Assembly: GCF_030913705.1 (NCBI RefSeq)
Contig: NZ_CP133190.1
Coordinates: forward strand, 558,001 to 622,000
Length of the DNA stretch: 64,000 nucleotides
Direction: 5' to 3'
From: Anaerocolumna sp. MB42-C2
Lineage (GTDB): Bacteria > Bacillota > Clostridia > Lachnospirales > Lachnospiraceae
Both the position numbers and the translations under genes were made by a program. The notes below the pieces were generated by a model. The model did no database searches and was not told the origin of the DNA. It worked only from the letters and a program-made list of their open reading frames with translations. Of the stretch, positions 24,285-33,534 are shown in pieces (within the stretch, counting starts at the first letter, position 1; each line of letters starts with the position of its first letter).

Positions 24285-25889
24285 TTATAATCCCACTATC
24301 TTAATATCCGCTCTGTCACGAACGAACTTAGAATAATGAACTTCGCTGCGTACGTAATAATTGACATTTGAAATTACTATTTTAACACCGGGATAAGCAA
24401 TGTTTTCTACTTTAATACTGCCGCTGTCACTGTTATTCATTTCAATTCGTAATTGGTCATATCGAATATTCGATTCTTTAATCTTACTTCTGAGAGTAAG
24501 GCAATTTTCCGTGGCGATTCTGACATAATCAAGTTTATCCTGTGACAATTTTTCTCCGGAGTTCAGTTTCTTCTTATATGTCTCCAGAATTGGCAAAATT
24601 TTTTCCATATCCGCATTCATACTTTGAATATTTTTCTCAAGATTTCGAAACTCTTCAATGATAGCAGGATCGATACCTACTTCCAATAAAGTACTGGTTC
24701 CCATAGTAGAGCCTGCGTTTTTGACGGTTATTGTAGTACCTGAATGGATTTCACCACCAGTAATAAAACCTTTCTTACCACCTACTATGATATCTCCTTT
24801 CGCAGATACTTTACTATGTAAAATTGCCTCCGTCGTAATATATCCGCCTGCTTTAACCTCAGCATTTTCTATAAATTTAGTGATAATATTACTTCCGGCT
24901 TCCATCTTACCTTTACTCATTCCCTGCATACCCCGCTTAAGAATGATTTGCCCTCCTGCAACCAAGTCAGCTCCTTCGACAACACCGTTTACGATAATAT
25001 CACCTTTTGCCGTTATGGAGTATCCTGTTATCACATTCCCTTTGACGGATACATTACCCTCATAAACAATATCTCCGGTTGAAGCATCTACATCCGCCAG
25101 TACTTCGTAAGTATTCGATACGAAAACTTTTCCGTCTGTTACCACAGCATGTCCGCTTACATCGGAGTACATAACTAATCCATCCTCGGATAGATGAATA
25201 TCACGCCCGTGTTTTAATATTTTATTTATAACTTTTTTAGGTGGAATAGGATTACCGCATACATCCATTCCTGTTTTCCCCTGTACGGCAGGACTTAAGG
25301 TAGCCAAAATATCCCCTTTGTTGATAGAACTAATCGTGTCCAATTGATGAAAATCTACAGTACCATCCTCATTTAACTTCGGTTTCAAAGTATTGTCAGT
25401 ATTAAAATTATATGTTATGATGGCATCTTTACCTTCTACAGGATTTACGCCTCTTGCCAGTATATAGTCTTCACAGTATTTTCGATTAGTTAAAAAAGAC
25501 TCAATACTGTTAGCTTGAATCCCATACTTAACGCCCGCCTGTTTTAAGCTGTTCAGAATATCATTCATCGTTAACGGACTACCCTGAGTAGAGGGCGGAT
25601 AAAATCTTCCGACGGCATACATCCTGTCCGGATAAACATTAATTCTTACATATTCATTTTCCGGTAAAACGCTAACCGGAGTCAGTTTAACTTCAATTAT
25701 CTGGTCACTTAAAGCAGTAATAGCACGCCCCAATGCTTTGTCGTCATAATCATAAATTCTTTTGTCATTTAAATAATTGTTGATTTCATCATAATTAATT
25801 GATTTTCCGATTCCAACTGCAGGATACAGTTTTAAATAGGTTCCATCCTGTTTTAAAACAAGACTGAAATAACTGTTTTGACTCTCCAT
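24285..25889 (-). CDS. FapA-family (DUF342) protein
   Basis: A 534-residue FapA/DUF342 protein. The N-terminal part (about 1-190) is mixed alpha/beta; the middle (about 190-370) is a right-handed beta-helix-like stretch of glycine-rich repeats (e.g. GDIVYEGNVSVKGNVITG, VKAGGYITTEAILHSK), as in bactofilins and MinC-C; a coiled coil follows (about 400-465) and a short beta tail. DUF342 proteins are common in clostridial motility operons; the Vibrio homologue FapA affects glucose signalling, and polymer-forming roles are suggested. The exact role in motility is unknown. GGAGG precedes the start; 15 bases separate it from the sigma factor gene. Confidence 0.85.
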   Translation of the reverse strand: MESQNSYFSLVLKQDGTYLKLYPAVGIGKSINYDEINNYLNDKRIYDYDDKALGRAITALSDQIIEVKLTPVSVLPENEYVRINVYPDRMYAVGRFYPPSTQGSPLTMNDILNSLKQAGVKYGIQANSIESFLTNRKYCEDYILARGVNPVEGKDAIITYNFNTDNTLKPKLNEDGTVDFHQLDTISSINKGDILATLSPAVQGKTGMDVCGNPIPPKKVINKILKHGRDIHLSEDGLVMYSDVSGHAVVTDGKVFVSNTYEVLADVDASTGDIVYEGNVSVKGNVITGYSITAKGDIIVNGVVEGADLVAGGQIILKRGMQGMSKGKMEAGSNIITKFIENAEVKAGGYITTEAILHSKVSAKGDIIVGGKKGFITGGEIHSGTTITVKNAGSTMGTSTLLEVGIDPAIIEEFRNLEKNIQSMNADMEKILPILETYKKKLNSGEKLSQDKLDYVRIATENCLTLRSKIKESNIRYDQLRIEMNNSDSGSIKVENIAYPGVKIVISNVNYYVRSEVHYSKFVRDRADIKIVGL

Positions 25890-25904
25890 AAGGTTCCCTC
25901 CCCA

Positions 25905-26672
25905 TTAAGTCCTTATTAAAATATCAACATTACTTCCAAGCTTTAGCTTCATCTTCTGTAGCGCTTTTGTATGCAGTTGAGAAATTCTAGACTCCGATAC
26001 TTCCAATATTGAGCTAATTTCTTTTAATGTTAAATCTTCATAATAATATAAAATTATCACCTTTTTCTCCTTTTCCGTTAAGGAATCCAAGGTTTTAATT
26101 AATATTTCTTTTAATTCCTGTTTTTCAATAATTTTTTCCGGAGTTTCATATTGTGCACTAAGGCTCGATTCCATCTTAACCTCACTGCCCTGTTCCATAT
26201 ACTCATCTAGAGAAAGGAGATTCGATACTTTTGTCTGGCTTTGCCAAACATCAAATTCTTCCAATGAAATCTCCAATTCGCTTGCAACTTCTTCGTCAGT
26301 TGCTACTCTTCCTTGCTCTGATTCTATTTTTTGGTATGCAGCATCAATTTTTCTCTGTTTTTGCCTTAAGGTTCTTGGTATCCAATCCATCTTACGGATT
26401 TCATCCAATATTGCCCCACGTATCCTGAAACTCGCATATGTTTCAAATTTTACACCTTTGCTGTAATCATATTTATCAACCGCATCGATCAACCCGAAAA
26501 TCCCATATCCGACTAAATCGTCATATTCCACATTATAGCCTAAATACATGCTTAATCGTCCTGCCACAATTTTCACTAAACCAGCATATTCAATTATGAT
26601 TTTTTCGCGACTTTCGGTAGATTTATATTTACTATAATCCTCCCAAAGTTTAGCTTTGCATTCCGCATTCAT
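25905..26672 (-). CDS. fliA: Motility RNA polymerase sigma factor (FliA/SigD/WhiG type)
   Basis: Group 3 sigma-28 factor that directs late flagellar and chemotaxis genes. In 255 residues: region 2 (DDLVGYGIFGLIDAVDKYD, ETYASFRIRGAILDEIRKMD, about 49-95) for core binding and -10 recognition; region 3 (about 105-150); region 4 (about 200-245; LTLKEISSILEVSESRISQLH, a helix-turn-helix). It sits in the same slot as sigD in the Bacillus fla/che operon. AAAGGAG is 7 bases before ATG. The anti-sigma factor FlgM is not in this window. Confidence 0.95.
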   Translation of the reverse strand: MNAECKAKLWEDYSKYKSTESREKIIIEYAGLVKIVAGRLSMYLGYNVEYDDLVGYGIFGLIDAVDKYDYSKGVKFETYASFRIRGAILDEIRKMDWIPRTLRQKQRKIDAAYQKIESEQGRVATDEEVASELEISLEEFDVWQSQTKVSNLLSLDEYMEQGSEVKMESSLSAQYETPEKIIEKQELKEILIKTLDSLTEKEKKVIILYYYEDLTLKEISSILEVSESRISQLHTKALQKMKLKLGSNVDILIRT

Positions 26673-26698
26673 AATAGTGCTCCTTTTGTATCATGTGT

Positions 26699-26965
26699 TT
26701 ATACGTCCTTATTTTCTTCTGTTTCTTCGGTTATACCTTCTTCTTCCATTGGGATGTTTTCTTCTATACTATCAGGTTCTTTCTCTGTCGCTGTTACTTT
26801 TCTAATGATTCTGGCAGCGATTCTCCCCAGTATGTAAAATAAAATCAGTACGAGTAATAATCGTTCCAGACCTTTTAAAAAGTCAATACCATTAATTATA
26901 TTAAAAATGCTGACTACTGCCCCTGCAACCAACATAATGGCGGGAGCAATATATCTATCCCTCAT
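26699..26965 (-). CDS. Small membrane protein in the motility operon
   Basis: An 88-residue protein with two predicted membrane helices (about 7-24 and 32-51) followed by a basic stretch (RIAARIIRKV) and an acidic Glu-rich tail (about 60-88), so the tail is probably cytoplasmic by the positive-inside rule. No known domain. It lies between cheD and the sigma factor gene (26-40 base gaps), as an operon member. Function unknown. Confidence 0.7.
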   Translation of the reverse strand: MRDRYIAPAIMLVAGAVVSIFNIINGIDFLKGLERLLLVLILFYILGRIAARIIRKVTATEKEPDSIEENIPMEEEGITEETEENKDV

Positions 26966-27005
26966 ATCATCACCCTCTTCTGATTAACATAAATCATTTG
27001 TTTAC

Positions 27006-27491
27006 CTATAATATCTTTAGCGGTTTCCCTACTGATTTTATGTACAACTGTCCCGTTTCCGGATAAAATTCTATGGTTCTACCATAATCTAATCCGGTAT
27101 CTTCAGCCATAATACGTATCCCTAAGGATTGCAACTTTAATTTACTGGCTTCCGTATTCCGTTCACCTATACGTAGCATATCATTATTTGAACTAAAAGC
27201 GAACATTTGCGCTCCGCCCGCTATCTTGGCAATTAAACGATTTCTGTTAGCTCCTATGGAAATTAATTTAGAAATCAAAGCATCGATTCCTGTGTCAGCA
27301 AATTTTGCTACATTCTCATTGTTTTTAATCTTGGTGCTGTCCGGTAACATAACATGCACCATTCCAGCAGTTTTACTCAATGAGTCATATAAAACTATAC
27401 CGACACAGGAACCAAGTCCCAGTGTAGTCAACGCTTCCGGCGCCGCACAGACATTTAAATCTGCCATTCCAACTTTTATCATTACACTCAT
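27006..27491 (-). CDS. cheD: Chemoreceptor glutamine deamidase CheD
   Basis: Deamidates specific glutamines of chemoreceptors and activates CheC. In 161 residues the catalytic Cys-His-Thr set is readable: TTLGLGSCVGIVLYD holds the Cys (about 29), HVMLPDS the His (about 46), and a conserved Thr/Ser lies in the strand following. KIAGGAQMF is a family motif. It follows cheC after 7 bases; the CheC-CheD pair is the Bacillus-type adaptation system. Confidence 0.93.
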   Translation of the reverse strand: MSVMIKVGMADLNVCAAPEALTTLGLGSCVGIVLYDSLSKTAGMVHVMLPDSTKIKNNENVAKFADTGIDALISKLISIGANRNRLIAKIAGGAQMFAFSSNNDMLRIGERNTEASKLKLQSLGIRIMAEDTGLDYGRTIEFYPETGQLYIKSVGKPLKIL

Positions 27492-27498
27492 ATTCCCC

Positions 27499-28113
27499 CT
27501 ATAATCCCAAAGATGTCAGTATTACATCATATGATTCTATAGTAGGGATTAATATGAAATAACCATTTACATCAGAATCGTCTTTACTAAATTGTGTTTC
27601 AATAATTAGAGCTTTGTCACCGACTTTTCCAAATTCGATAGCTGGAACGCTTAAAATAGCACCGGCCATATCAATAGACATATATGGAACACTGGCATCG
27701 ATTCTAATATTAATCAGTGTTGACAGGGAGGATAGATACGCCCCTGCGATAATGTTGCCGATTTCTTTTAATGCTGATAATTCCATTTCGCTAAATACCT
27801 CGTTTTCAACGGAATTTCCCATTAAAAGATTGACTAAATGATAAGCAGATTTTTGTTCCATCATAAACATCATCATACCGCTAATTTCCCCCTCCAGGGT
27901 AATTAAGATACCAACAACAATATTTTCTGCACCGCCTACCATATCAGGAAGCTCTTTAAATTCAAGTAGTGCAACTTTTGGAACACACATATCTACCTTA
28001 CCGTTTATCATGGTAGAAAGGGCTGTAGTAGCATTACCTGCACCGATATTTCCTATTTCTTTTAATACGTCGAACTGCATACTATCAATTTGATCAAAGT
28101 TTATGTTTGACAA
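27499..28113 (-). CDS. cheC: CheY-P phosphatase CheC
   Basis: Dephosphorylates CheY-P, aided by CheD. I choose the TTG start at 28113 (204 residues): AAGGAG ends 8 bases before it, while the GTG at 28122 lies on the ribosome site itself. Two copies of the active-site helix are visible, LKEIGNIGAGNATTAL and LKEIGNIIAGAYLSSL, each with the Glu and Asn of the ExxN signature. Short CheC type without the FliN domain, unlike the FliY encoded upstream in the same operon. Confidence 0.92.
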   Translation of the reverse strand: MSNINFDQIDSMQFDVLKEIGNIGAGNATTALSTMINGKVDMCVPKVALLEFKELPDMVGGAENIVVGILITLEGEISGMMMFMMEQKSAYHLVNLLMGNSVENEVFSEMELSALKEIGNIIAGAYLSSLSTLINIRIDASVPYMSIDMAGAILSVPAIEFGKVGDKALIIETQFSKDDSDVNGYFILIPTIESYDVILTSLGL

Positions 28114-28125
28114 TGGTAACACTCC

Positions 28126-28587
28126 TTAAACTGTTTCTTTTTCAATGATTACGCTGGAAATATTCAATAAGGAAATTAATCCTTCTTTATGTTTACCGAT
28201 TCCGCTTAAGTAACCATATTTATCTTCTACGGCACTGTTTGTAACTTTCTCTATCATTGTATCGTCCAAAGTAACAACTTCCTTAACCTCATCCACAATA
28301 ATACCTACGGCTGACTGGGGTTCTAATTTAATAATAATTATTCTGGTAGCGTTGGTAACCACATCATCTTCCAGTCCGAATTTCAGTCTCATACTCATAA
28401 CCGGAATAATCTCACCTCGGAGATTGATAACACCTTTAAAAAAGGACTGCGCCTTAGGAACTCTGGTTATTCTCTGCATTCTAACAATATTATCCACATA
28501 TTTAATATCTATACCATATTGTTCAATACCAATTTTCACCACTATAAACTGTTTTGAATCATTTACATTTGCTTCCATCGTTTCCAC
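28126..28587 (-). CDS. cheW: Chemotaxis coupling protein CheW
   Basis: Scaffold joining chemoreceptors to the kinase CheA. A single CheW-like SH3-type domain in 153 residues: KQFIVVKIGIEQYGIDIKYV at the N-terminus, GVINLRGEIIPVMSMRLKFGL (receptor and CheA contact surface), AVGIIVDEVKEVV. Three bases after cheA; translationally coupled by spacing. Confidence 0.95.
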   Translation of the reverse strand: METMEANVNDSKQFIVVKIGIEQYGIDIKYVDNIVRMQRITRVPKAQSFFKGVINLRGEIIPVMSMRLKFGLEDDVVTNATRIIIIKLEPQSAVGIIVDEVKEVVTLDDTMIEKVTNSAVEDKYGYLSGIGKHKEGLISLLNISSVIIEKETV

Positions 28588-28590
28588 CCC

Positions 28591-30693
28591 CTAGACTAAA
28601 GTATTTACATCAAGTATCAGGGCAACTTCGCCATCACCAAGAATGGTTGCACCACCAATAATTTTATTATTGTTAATGTACTTACCAATGGATTTAATAA
28701 CAATTTCCTGTTGTCCGATTAAGTTATCTACCACAATGCCGGCTAACCTGTCTCCCTTGGAAACAATAACTACTGTAAGGTTTTCCTGTTGTTTTTCTGT
28801 TTTTGGCACTTCCAACAGATTATCCAGCCGGATAAGTGGAATAACAGTGCCTCTTAAATTAATTACTTCTTTGGAATGTACATATTTAATTTCCGAATTA
28901 GCAACATCTTCTATAGTCTGAATACTTCCTAATGGAATAGCATATTTTTCAGGTCCCAGTTCCACCATAAGCGCCTGTATAATAGCAAGAGTTAATGGAA
29001 GACGGATAATAAAATTACTTCCTTCTCCTAATTTTGTCTTTGCTTCAATATCACCGCCAAGTGCCTCAATCTTAGTTTTTACTACATCAAGACCTACACC
29101 CCTGCCTGAAACATCAGATATTACTTCGGCAGTAGAAAAGCTTGGTTTGAATAACAAATCAATAACTTCCTTATCGGTCATTACTTCAGCCTGTTCGACA
29201 GTAATCGTTCCCTTTTCCACTGCTTTTTTCTTAACTTTCTCAACATTAATACCGGCACCGTCATCCCGAACCTCGATAACTACATTATTACCATCCTGGT
29301 ATGCATCCAGGTAAATAGAACCCACCGCAGGCTTACCGGCAGCAACACGCTCTTCATTACTTTCCAGACCATGGTCAGCTGCATTACGAAGTAAATGCAT
29401 TAATGGATCACCAATTTCGTCAATAACTGTACGATCCAGTTCTGTTTCCTCACCGGTCATATACAGTTCCATCTTCTTATCCAGTTTTTTAGATAAGTCA
29501 CGGATCATTCTAGGGAAGCGGTTTACTACACTTTCAATAGGAACCATTCTGACTTTCATAACTGATTCATGAAGATTGGTCGTAACTCGTTCCAGATATT
29601 CAATCTGTTCATTAAATCCGGACTCATTTTTCGTATTCTTCTCATTGGCGCTAATAGACACCAATCCGTTTTTCGCAATGATTAATTCACTAACTAAGTT
29701 CATTAAAACATCCAGCTTTTCAATATCTACACGAACAGACCGGTTAACAACCGGTTTCGATGATGATTGTTTCGCTGCCGCTTGGGACCCTTTGCCGGTT
29801 AATACTGTCTGACTTGCTGCCTTTTCCTGATTTGTTTCCACTGTAACGCTATTTTCGTCAACATTATCGTTAATCTCACTATTGTCTACTCTGATTTGTT
29901 CAATAGCAACATCTTTGACTTCGGAAACATTCATAATCAGGCTTTTAATCTTATCTACATTTGCTTTTGTTAATAAAATTACGCTAAAATCCAGATCAAA
30001 TTTTTCATCTTCAATATCCTGTACTTCCGGTTGGGATTTTATCACATCACCAAGTTCTTCCAAAGCTTTAAATACTAAAAATGCCCTGGCTGCTTTTAAA
30101 ATACAATATTCCTGAATAAAAACAGTAATTCCGAAAGCATTGATTCCCATACCCTCCGCTTTATTAATTGCTCTTTTTTCATAATCGGCAATTGTCAGGT
30201 TATTATACTTAATGATAGTATTCTTCGTTATATTAGCTGCAGTACCGGCTGCTGACACAGTCGATTCCGCTGTATCTTTCTTGGGTTCCTTAGCTGTCTC
30301 TTTGCCTAAACCAATATTTAATATTGTATTTAATTGATTTATTATGTCTTCGTAGTCTTCGGTTCCCTCGTCCGCACTTTCCTGTATATTACTTAAATAC
30401 GCTTCTAATGCATCCAGCCCTTTAAACAATACATCTACTAAATCTGCAGTAACGCTCATCTTACCATTTCTGATTTCGGAAAATACATTTTCCATATCGT
30501 GGGTAAGTCTCTGCATTCTCTTATATCCCATGGTACCTGCCATACCTTTAAGGGAGTGAGCGGCTCTGAAAATTTCATTAATTGTTTCAGTATTTTCCGG
30601 CTCAGTTTCTAAAACCAATAACTGTTCATTCAGACTCTGTAAATGTTCTTTTGTTTCATCGATAAAAATTTCAAGATATTGACTAACGTCCAT
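28591..30693 (-). CDS. cheA: Chemotaxis histidine kinase CheA
   Basis: Receptor-coupled kinase that phosphorylates CheY and CheB. 700 residues: P1 HPt domain with the phospho-acceptor His in RAAHSLKGMAG (about residue 46); P2 response-regulator-binding region (about 170-270); low-complexity linkers; P3 dimerisation helices (about 320-390); P4 ATPase with N box HLLRNAADHGLES, G1 box VRDDGAGIN, and the G2 region SDVSGRGVGLDVVK; P5 CheW-like domain at the end (about 560-700). All catalytic boxes intact. One base after cheB. Confidence 0.96.
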   Translation of the reverse strand: MDVSQYLEIFIDETKEHLQSLNEQLLVLETEPENTETINEIFRAAHSLKGMAGTMGYKRMQRLTHDMENVFSEIRNGKMSVTADLVDVLFKGLDALEAYLSNIQESADEGTEDYEDIINQLNTILNIGLGKETAKEPKKDTAESTVSAAGTAANITKNTIIKYNNLTIADYEKRAINKAEGMGINAFGITVFIQEYCILKAARAFLVFKALEELGDVIKSQPEVQDIEDEKFDLDFSVILLTKANVDKIKSLIMNVSEVKDVAIEQIRVDNSEINDNVDENSVTVETNQEKAASQTVLTGKGSQAAAKQSSSKPVVNRSVRVDIEKLDVLMNLVSELIIAKNGLVSISANEKNTKNESGFNEQIEYLERVTTNLHESVMKVRMVPIESVVNRFPRMIRDLSKKLDKKMELYMTGEETELDRTVIDEIGDPLMHLLRNAADHGLESNEERVAAGKPAVGSIYLDAYQDGNNVVIEVRDDGAGINVEKVKKKAVEKGTITVEQAEVMTDKEVIDLLFKPSFSTAEVISDVSGRGVGLDVVKTKIEALGGDIEAKTKLGEGSNFIIRLPLTLAIIQALMVELGPEKYAIPLGSIQTIEDVANSEIKYVHSKEVINLRGTVIPLIRLDNLLEVPKTEKQQENLTVVIVSKGDRLAGIVVDNLIGQQEIVIKSIGKYINNNKIIGGATILGDGEVALILDVNTLV

Positions 30694-30694
30694 C

Positions 30695-31813
30695 TTAACG
30701 CACCCCCAAGTTCTTTAGTATAGCACCGGATATTTGGTCTAAGGGAACAATTTCGTTCACAAGACCTGCTTCTGCAACTACCTTTGGCATACCATAAACC
30801 GTACTGGTTGCTTCATCCTGCGCTATAACATAAATATTTTTTTTCTCTTTTAATTTTTTGATACCTTTTGTACCATCGCCACCCATTCCGGTTAATACAA
30901 CACAGATGATTTCCGTAAAATCCGTATCAACTAATGATTCATACATAATATCAGCACATGGTCTTAAGCCGTTCCTTGCCGGTTCTTCCGTAACGGATAA
31001 CTGCCATGAACCATTTCCTGCCGGTGTTAAACGCATCTGTTTACCACCTTTTGCAATATAAGCCGCTCCGTTTTTAATTATTTCTTTATCTGCCGCTTCG
31101 CTTACCTGAATTTTACTCATCTCATTCAGCCGGTTTGCTAAGGAAGCTGTAAATCCTTCCGGCATATGCTGGACTATCAGTACACTGCAACCCAAATTAT
31201 CCGTTAATAAAGGTACAACCTGTGCAAGTGCTTTTGGCCCTCCTGTAGAACAGGCAATCGCCACTAGTTTTTTAGTATTTAATGATTTATTAACAGGTCT
31301 TTCTGCTTGTACTAATTGAATGTTAGGCTTTTTCTTAGATTCATAGGGAATGATTTTTGGCATGTTCGGCTGTTCCTGAGGTAACACATCTTTTGCCGTC
31401 TCCTGGTATAGTTTCGTTGCAACTGCCAGGCAGTCGATAATCTTATTTTTAAAATTATCACTTTTCACATCAAAAAAGCTATCCGGTTTTGTTACAAAAT
31501 CAAAAGCTCCTAATTCCAATGCACGGATTGTTTCTTTCGCACCTTCTTTCGCTACCGTACTTACTATAATTACTGTAGCTTTTACTTTATGCTTATCTAA
31601 TTGTTCCAGTAATTCCAGTCCGCTCATCTTAGGCATATTTATATCTAATATGATAGCGTCATAAACTTCTCTTTCCTGAACTAAAAGATTAAATGCCTCC
31701 AACCCGTTTATTGCTATTTTTGTAACATGAAACCTTGAATCTAAATTTATTATATCAGAGAGCACTCTTCTCATGAGTGCAGAGTCATCAACAACTAAAA
31801 CTTTTTTCTGCAT
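30695..31813 (-). CDS. cheB: Chemoreceptor glutamate methylesterase CheB
   Basis: Removes methyl groups from receptor glutamates. 372 residues: receiver domain (about 1-120) with phospho-acceptor Asp in AIILDINMPKMSG; linker; methylesterase domain (about 185-372) with the catalytic Ser in ACSTGGPKALA, His in LIVQHMPEGF, and Asp in VVLTGMGGDGTKG. cheR, the opposing methyltransferase, is not in the window. Confidence 0.95.
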   Translation of the reverse strand: MQKKVLVVDDSALMRRVLSDIINLDSRFHVTKIAINGLEAFNLLVQEREVYDAIILDINMPKMSGLELLEQLDKHKVKATVIIVSTVAKEGAKETIRALELGAFDFVTKPDSFFDVKSDNFKNKIIDCLAVATKLYQETAKDVLPQEQPNMPKIIPYESKKKPNIQLVQAERPVNKSLNTKKLVAIACSTGGPKALAQVVPLLTDNLGCSVLIVQHMPEGFTASLANRLNEMSKIQVSEAADKEIIKNGAAYIAKGGKQMRLTPAGNGSWQLSVTEEPARNGLRPCADIMYESLVDTDFTEIICVVLTGMGGDGTKGIKKLKEKKNIYVIAQDEATSTVYGMPKVVAEAGLVNEIVPLDQISGAILKNLGVR

Positions 31814-31830
31814 TTTCCGCCTCCATTATA

Positions 31831-32598
31831 CTAAGTTCGCCCTTTTTCTTTTTTTCTTTGACGACGTTCCTCTTCAAAAATAAATTTTATAATAGCCTCT
31901 CTCTCTTCTTTTAAGATATCTATGAATTGAACACGATGTTCATAAAATCCCTGACGATTTATCATTTTATTTGAAGATATAATCATAGCCTGTATAGTAA
32001 AATCTTTTGTACCTAAGCTGTTATTAAATTCCACAGACATCTGTACCATATTGCCATGTTCATGTCCATGTTCTGAAACAAATCTTGCTCCTCCGCCGCT
32101 TATATCTAAAATCGTCCCGGATAAACATTCTTTTTTTAAGTTATCCAAGGTTTGGATGTATTCTTGCTTTTCTTCTTCATCTTTAAAACTATTATTACGC
32201 AGTTTATTTAAAATCGATATTTCCATATCGGTAATTAAATAATATTTAAATTCCAGTAAGTATTCTAGTCTGTAATATTTTCTTCTCTGGTATTTTTCCA
32301 GATCTGAAGTGAATTGAACGTTCAAAATATAAATATTATTAATCCGTCCACGTTCTGTTATTACACATTTACATTGAAAAAGGCCTTTTTTGGTAAAAAA
32401 GCAAATATTATATTTGTCACCAACTGATAAAGGGATTATCCTGCCTCCTTCTATGGGCATTAAAATACTGGCTGTATCATCGCTGATAAAATCTAAAACC
32501 TGACTTTTATAAACTCTTTCATCTTCAACTTTTTTTGTACTGAAGTTTAATAATTTTAATTCCAGTTTATCACCTATGGATACTACATCACTAACCAT
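31831..32598 (-). CDS. PilZ-domain protein (YcgR/YpfA-like flagellar brake)
   Basis: Cyclic di-GMP receptor candidate. 255 residues: an N-terminal YcgR-like beta-barrel (about 1-105), then a PilZ domain whose signature is split: the RRKYYRLE segment (RxxxR, about 108-115) and DISGGGARFVS (D/N-x-S-x-x-G, about 167-177), with an unusual helical stretch of about 45 residues between them. Both c-di-GMP-binding motifs are intact. In flagellated bacteria such proteins slow the motor when c-di-GMP rises. It lies 18 bases after flhG within the motility operon, which supports that role. Confidence 0.85.
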   Translation of the reverse strand: MVSDVVSIGDKLELKLLNFSTKKVEDERVYKSQVLDFISDDTASILMPIEGGRIIPLSVGDKYNICFFTKKGLFQCKCVITERGRINNIYILNVQFTSDLEKYQRRKYYRLEYLLEFKYYLITDMEISILNKLRNNSFKDEEEKQEYIQTLDNLKKECLSGTILDISGGGARFVSEHGHEHGNMVQMSVEFNNSLGTKDFTIQAMIISSNKMINRQGFYEHRVQFIDILKEEREAIIKFIFEEERRQRKKEKGRT

Positions 32599-32616
32599 AA
32601 ACAGCCTCCCTGCCCA

Positions 32617-33534
32617 TTATTTTTTGAATTTTAAACGTATTAAATTAGAAAAAAGTCCTGTTATTCCATTTATGGAATGTACTTTATTTGTAACGTTATT
32701 ACACAATATATTAGCCAACTCAAAAACTGCTCTGGAAGAGGACGAATTGGGATACAAGGTAGAATAGGGTTTCTGTTGCATTACAGCTTTTGTTACATTA
32801 GAATCCTGTGGAACTGCCCCTAAAAAATCCATCTTTACAGTAAGAAACTTCTCTACTACCAAGTTTAATTTAGTATATAATTGCTTGGCTTCCTCATGGG
32901 AATCCACACGATTCGCGATCATTTTAATCACTGTACTCTCCGAAGAAATATCCATTTTACGGTTCAGGGTTTTAAGTAATGCATAGGCATCCGTTATAGA
33001 TGTAGGTTCCGGCGTCACTACCAATAATACTTCCGAACTGGCAGTCACAAATTCCAGCACACTATCCGTTATACCGGCTCCGGTATCAATAATTATAATA
33101 TCAGCTAATTCATCCAATTCATAAAGTTTCTGTGTTAAAAACAGTATTTGATCTCTGTTTATATTAGCTAATTCATGTATACCGGAGCCACCGGATATAA
33201 ATCCAATATTCTCGGGACCTTTCGTAATGATATCCGAAATACCCTTCCCCCGAAACATTAAATCTGCCAAATTAAACTGTGGTCTGATTCCCAGCATAAC
33301 TTCGACATTGGCTAACCCAAAATCAGCGTCCAAGATAATAACACGTTTTCCCAATCGGCTCATCTGTATGGCTAGGTTTACAGATATATTAGACTTGCCA
33401 ACACCGCCTTTCCCGCTGGTCACAGTTATAACGCGGGCCATTTTTCTGGGTTGGTTTTGGTTATTAAGAGTTGGCTGACTCTGGCAGGCAGCGTTTTTTT
33501 TAATAATATTCCTTAATTGTTCTGCCTGATCCAT
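32617..33534 (-). CDS. flhG: MinD-like ATPase FlhG (FleN/YlxH)
   Basis: Controls flagellar number and position together with FlhF. 305 residues: after a short N-terminal region with the FlhF-activating type segment (DQAEQLRNII, with QPRKMARVITV following), the deviant Walker A TSGKGGVGKSNISVNLA (about 37-53), IILDADFGLANVEVMLG and IIIDTGAGITD (switch and Walker B). C-terminal basic end (LIRLKFKK) for membrane or partner contact. Start overlaps the flhF stop by one base. Confidence 0.93.
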   Translation of the reverse strand: MDQAEQLRNIIKKNAACQSQPTLNNQNQPRKMARVITVTSGKGGVGKSNISVNLAIQMSRLGKRVIILDADFGLANVEVMLGIRPQFNLADLMFRGKGISDIITKGPENIGFISGGSGIHELANINRDQILFLTQKLYELDELADIIIIDTGAGITDSVLEFVTASSEVLLVVTPEPTSITDAYALLKTLNRKMDISSESTVIKMIANRVDSHEEAKQLYTKLNLVVEKFLTVKMDFLGAVPQDSNVTKAVMQQKPYSTLYPNSSSSRAVFELANILCNNVTNKVHSINGITGLFSNLIRLKFKK

